Of a DNA stretch of 64,000 nucleotides, positions 63,476 through 64,000 are shown one piece after another. The DNA is taken from assembly GCF_006349365.1 (NCBI RefSeq), contig NZ_CP040899.1:62001-126000 (forward strand), in the 5' to 3' direction. Position 1 is the first letter of the stretch; each line of letters begins with the position of its first letter. This stretch comes from Georgenia wutianyii (GTDB lineage Bacteria; Actinomycetota; Actinomycetes; Actinomycetales; Actinomycetaceae). The notes beneath the pieces were generated by a model, which worked only from the letters and a program-made list of their open reading frames with translations, did not search any database and had not been told where the DNA came from. Both the position numbers and the translations under genes were made by a program.

Positions 63476-63655
63476 GACAGCCGACTTCCGCCCGACAGCC
63501 GACTTCCGCGCGAGAGCCGAGTTCCGCGCGACAGCCGAGTTCCGCGCGACAGCCGACTTGCGCGCGAGAGCGGAGTTGTGTGCGAGAGCCGACTTGCGCG
63601 CGAGAGCAGAGTTGTGTGCGAGAGCCGACTTTCGCGCGAGAGCAGAGTTCTGGGC
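63476..63655. repeat. Direct tandem array of ten 18-bp units
   Basis: Ten consecutive 18-bp units, consensus GASAGCCGASTTNCGCGC, run without gap from 63476 to 63655. Variants alternate between GACAGCCGACTTCCGCGC-like and GAGAGCAGAGTTGTGTGC-like forms. It lies in the 267-bp gap between the convergent isomerase and quinone-oxidoreductase-like genes. The unit is the same as in the inverted array at 12767-12939. Units have no spacers, so it is not a CRISPR. Confidence 0.95.
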
Positions 63656-63690
63656 CGTGACGGACGTCGTCGCGCGCGTCGTCGGTGCGG

Positions 63691-64000
63691 TCAGGCCGTG
63701 TCGGTGATGAGGAGGAGCTTTCCGAACACCTCGCCGGAGTCGAGCAGCGCGTGGGCGCGCTCGGCCTCGGCGAGCGGCAGGCGCTCGTGGACGACGGCGC
63801 GCAGCCGGCCGTCGGCGACCATCGGCCAGACCCGCTCCCGCACGGCGGCGACGATGCGCGCCTTGTCCTCCAGGGGGCGGGAGCGCAGCGTCGTCCCGTG
63901 GACCGAGGCCCGCTTCTGCATGAGGGTGAGCAGGTTGACCTCCGCGCGCGAGCCGCGCTGGGTCCCGATGACGATGAGCCGCCCACCGGTGGCGAGCATC
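63691..64000 (-). CDS. NAD(P)H:quinone oxidoreductase/zinc-less alcohol dehydrogenase-like (N-terminus outside window)
   Basis: The last 103 codons or so of a medium-chain dehydrogenase/reductase. Visible features: MLATGGRLIVIGTQRGS, the end of the Rossmann fold, NLLTLMQKRASVHGTTLRSRPLEDK and the C-terminal RAVVHERLPLAEAERAHALLDSGEVFGKLLL typical of quinone oxidoreductase and PIG3-like enzymes. Such proteins reduce quinones or enones with NADPH. The start lies beyond position 64000. Converges on the isomerase gene across the 18-bp array. Confidence 0.85.
   Translation of the reverse strand, partial: MLATGGRLIVIGTQRGSRAEVNLLTLMQKRASVHGTTLRSRPLEDKARIVAAVRERVWPMVADGRLRAVVHERLPLAEAERAHALLDSGEVFGKLLLITDTA

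Noticed and set aside
63476..63655. CRISPR array
   Set aside because: Repeat units are only 18 bp, directly adjacent with no spacers, and no cas gene is present.
62994..63707. A coding gene giving a hexapeptide repeat (TADFRA-type) across the 18-bp array
   Set aside because: The frame begins inside the isomerase gene, has no own start signal, and the repeat in translation only reflects an 18-bp DNA period. The same DNA unit at 12.8 kb is in inverted orientation and not part of a similar protein.
1..64000. tRNA, rRNA, tmRNA, RNase P RNA or insertion sequences
   Set aside because: Gaps between genes were read for cloverleaf and conserved RNA cores and for transposase frames; only the S-box riboswitch was found.

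Overview
The window is a GC-rich, almost fully coding stretch of a chromosome from an actinomycete (Actinomycetota), most likely of the Micrococcales. The evidence is the heavy G/C bias at third codon positions, frequent GTG/TTG starts, actinobacterial families (two-domain LysX, DUF5926, DUF6458, Liv- and Agl-type ABC systems) and many leaderless genes with a TANNNT box 6-8 nt before the start codon. No rRNA, tRNA, IS element, prophage or CRISPR array was seen. The genus cannot be fixed from the sequence alone.

Layout. 1-2.8 kb: peptidoglycan-sugar cassette (solute-binding lipoprotein, murQ, divergent MurR/RpiR regulator). 2.9-12.8 kb: a Gfo/Idh/MocA oxidoreductase, a YagU-like membrane protein, a KstD-like flavoprotein with its divergent TetR regulator, the RNA helicase HrpA and a membrane-anchored EEP phosphatase. 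13.0-16.4 kb: methionine block with an S-box (SAM) riboswitch, metF and metE. 16.4-21.4 kb: saccharopine-dehydrogenase-like enzyme, trpS, a small surface protein, a second Gfo/Idh gene with no canonical start, and a VIT/ferritin-like metal transporter. 21.5-45.7 kb: a dispersed carbohydrate-oxidation regulon interrupted by lysX/EamA, an esterase and a DUF559 gene. 45.7-58.5 kb: housekeeping genes (App1 phosphatase, pgm, rhodanese, glycosyltransferase, large membrane protein, pheA, lipid kinase, acyltransferase, serS, HAD phosphatase), most of them leaderless. 58.6-64 kb: an AglEFG-type sugar ABC importer, an AGE-family sugar isomerase and a partial quinone-oxidoreductase-like gene.

The main biological story is the 21.5-45.7 kb regulon. 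Five near-identical palindromes around AAGCGCTT lie in the promoters of (1) a large secreted glucose/sorbosone-dehydrogenase-like protein, (2) an aldolase-kinase-LacI operon (KDPG aldolase, KDG kinase, regulator), (3) a Gfo/Idh dehydrogenase plus TIM-barrel isomerase operon, (4) an SDR plus FAD-oxidoreductase operon, and (5) a complete Liv-type ABC importer. I infer one LacI-controlled pathway in which an extracellular sugar or glycoside is oxidised outside the cell, the acidic or oxidised product is imported by the Liv-type system, several oxidoreductases and an isomerase process it, and it enters the lower Entner-Doudoroff route via KDG and KDPG. The substrate is unknown.

The second story is non-coding structure. 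There are three families of dispersed palindromes (about 4.6/7.1 kb; 2.8/25.8 kb; 36.7/37.8 kb), two arrays of an 18-bp unit (an inverted 4+4 array at 12.8 kb and a direct 10-unit array at 63.5 kb), and several long GC hairpins between genes. Most sit at gene ends, and two of the families flank individual genes.
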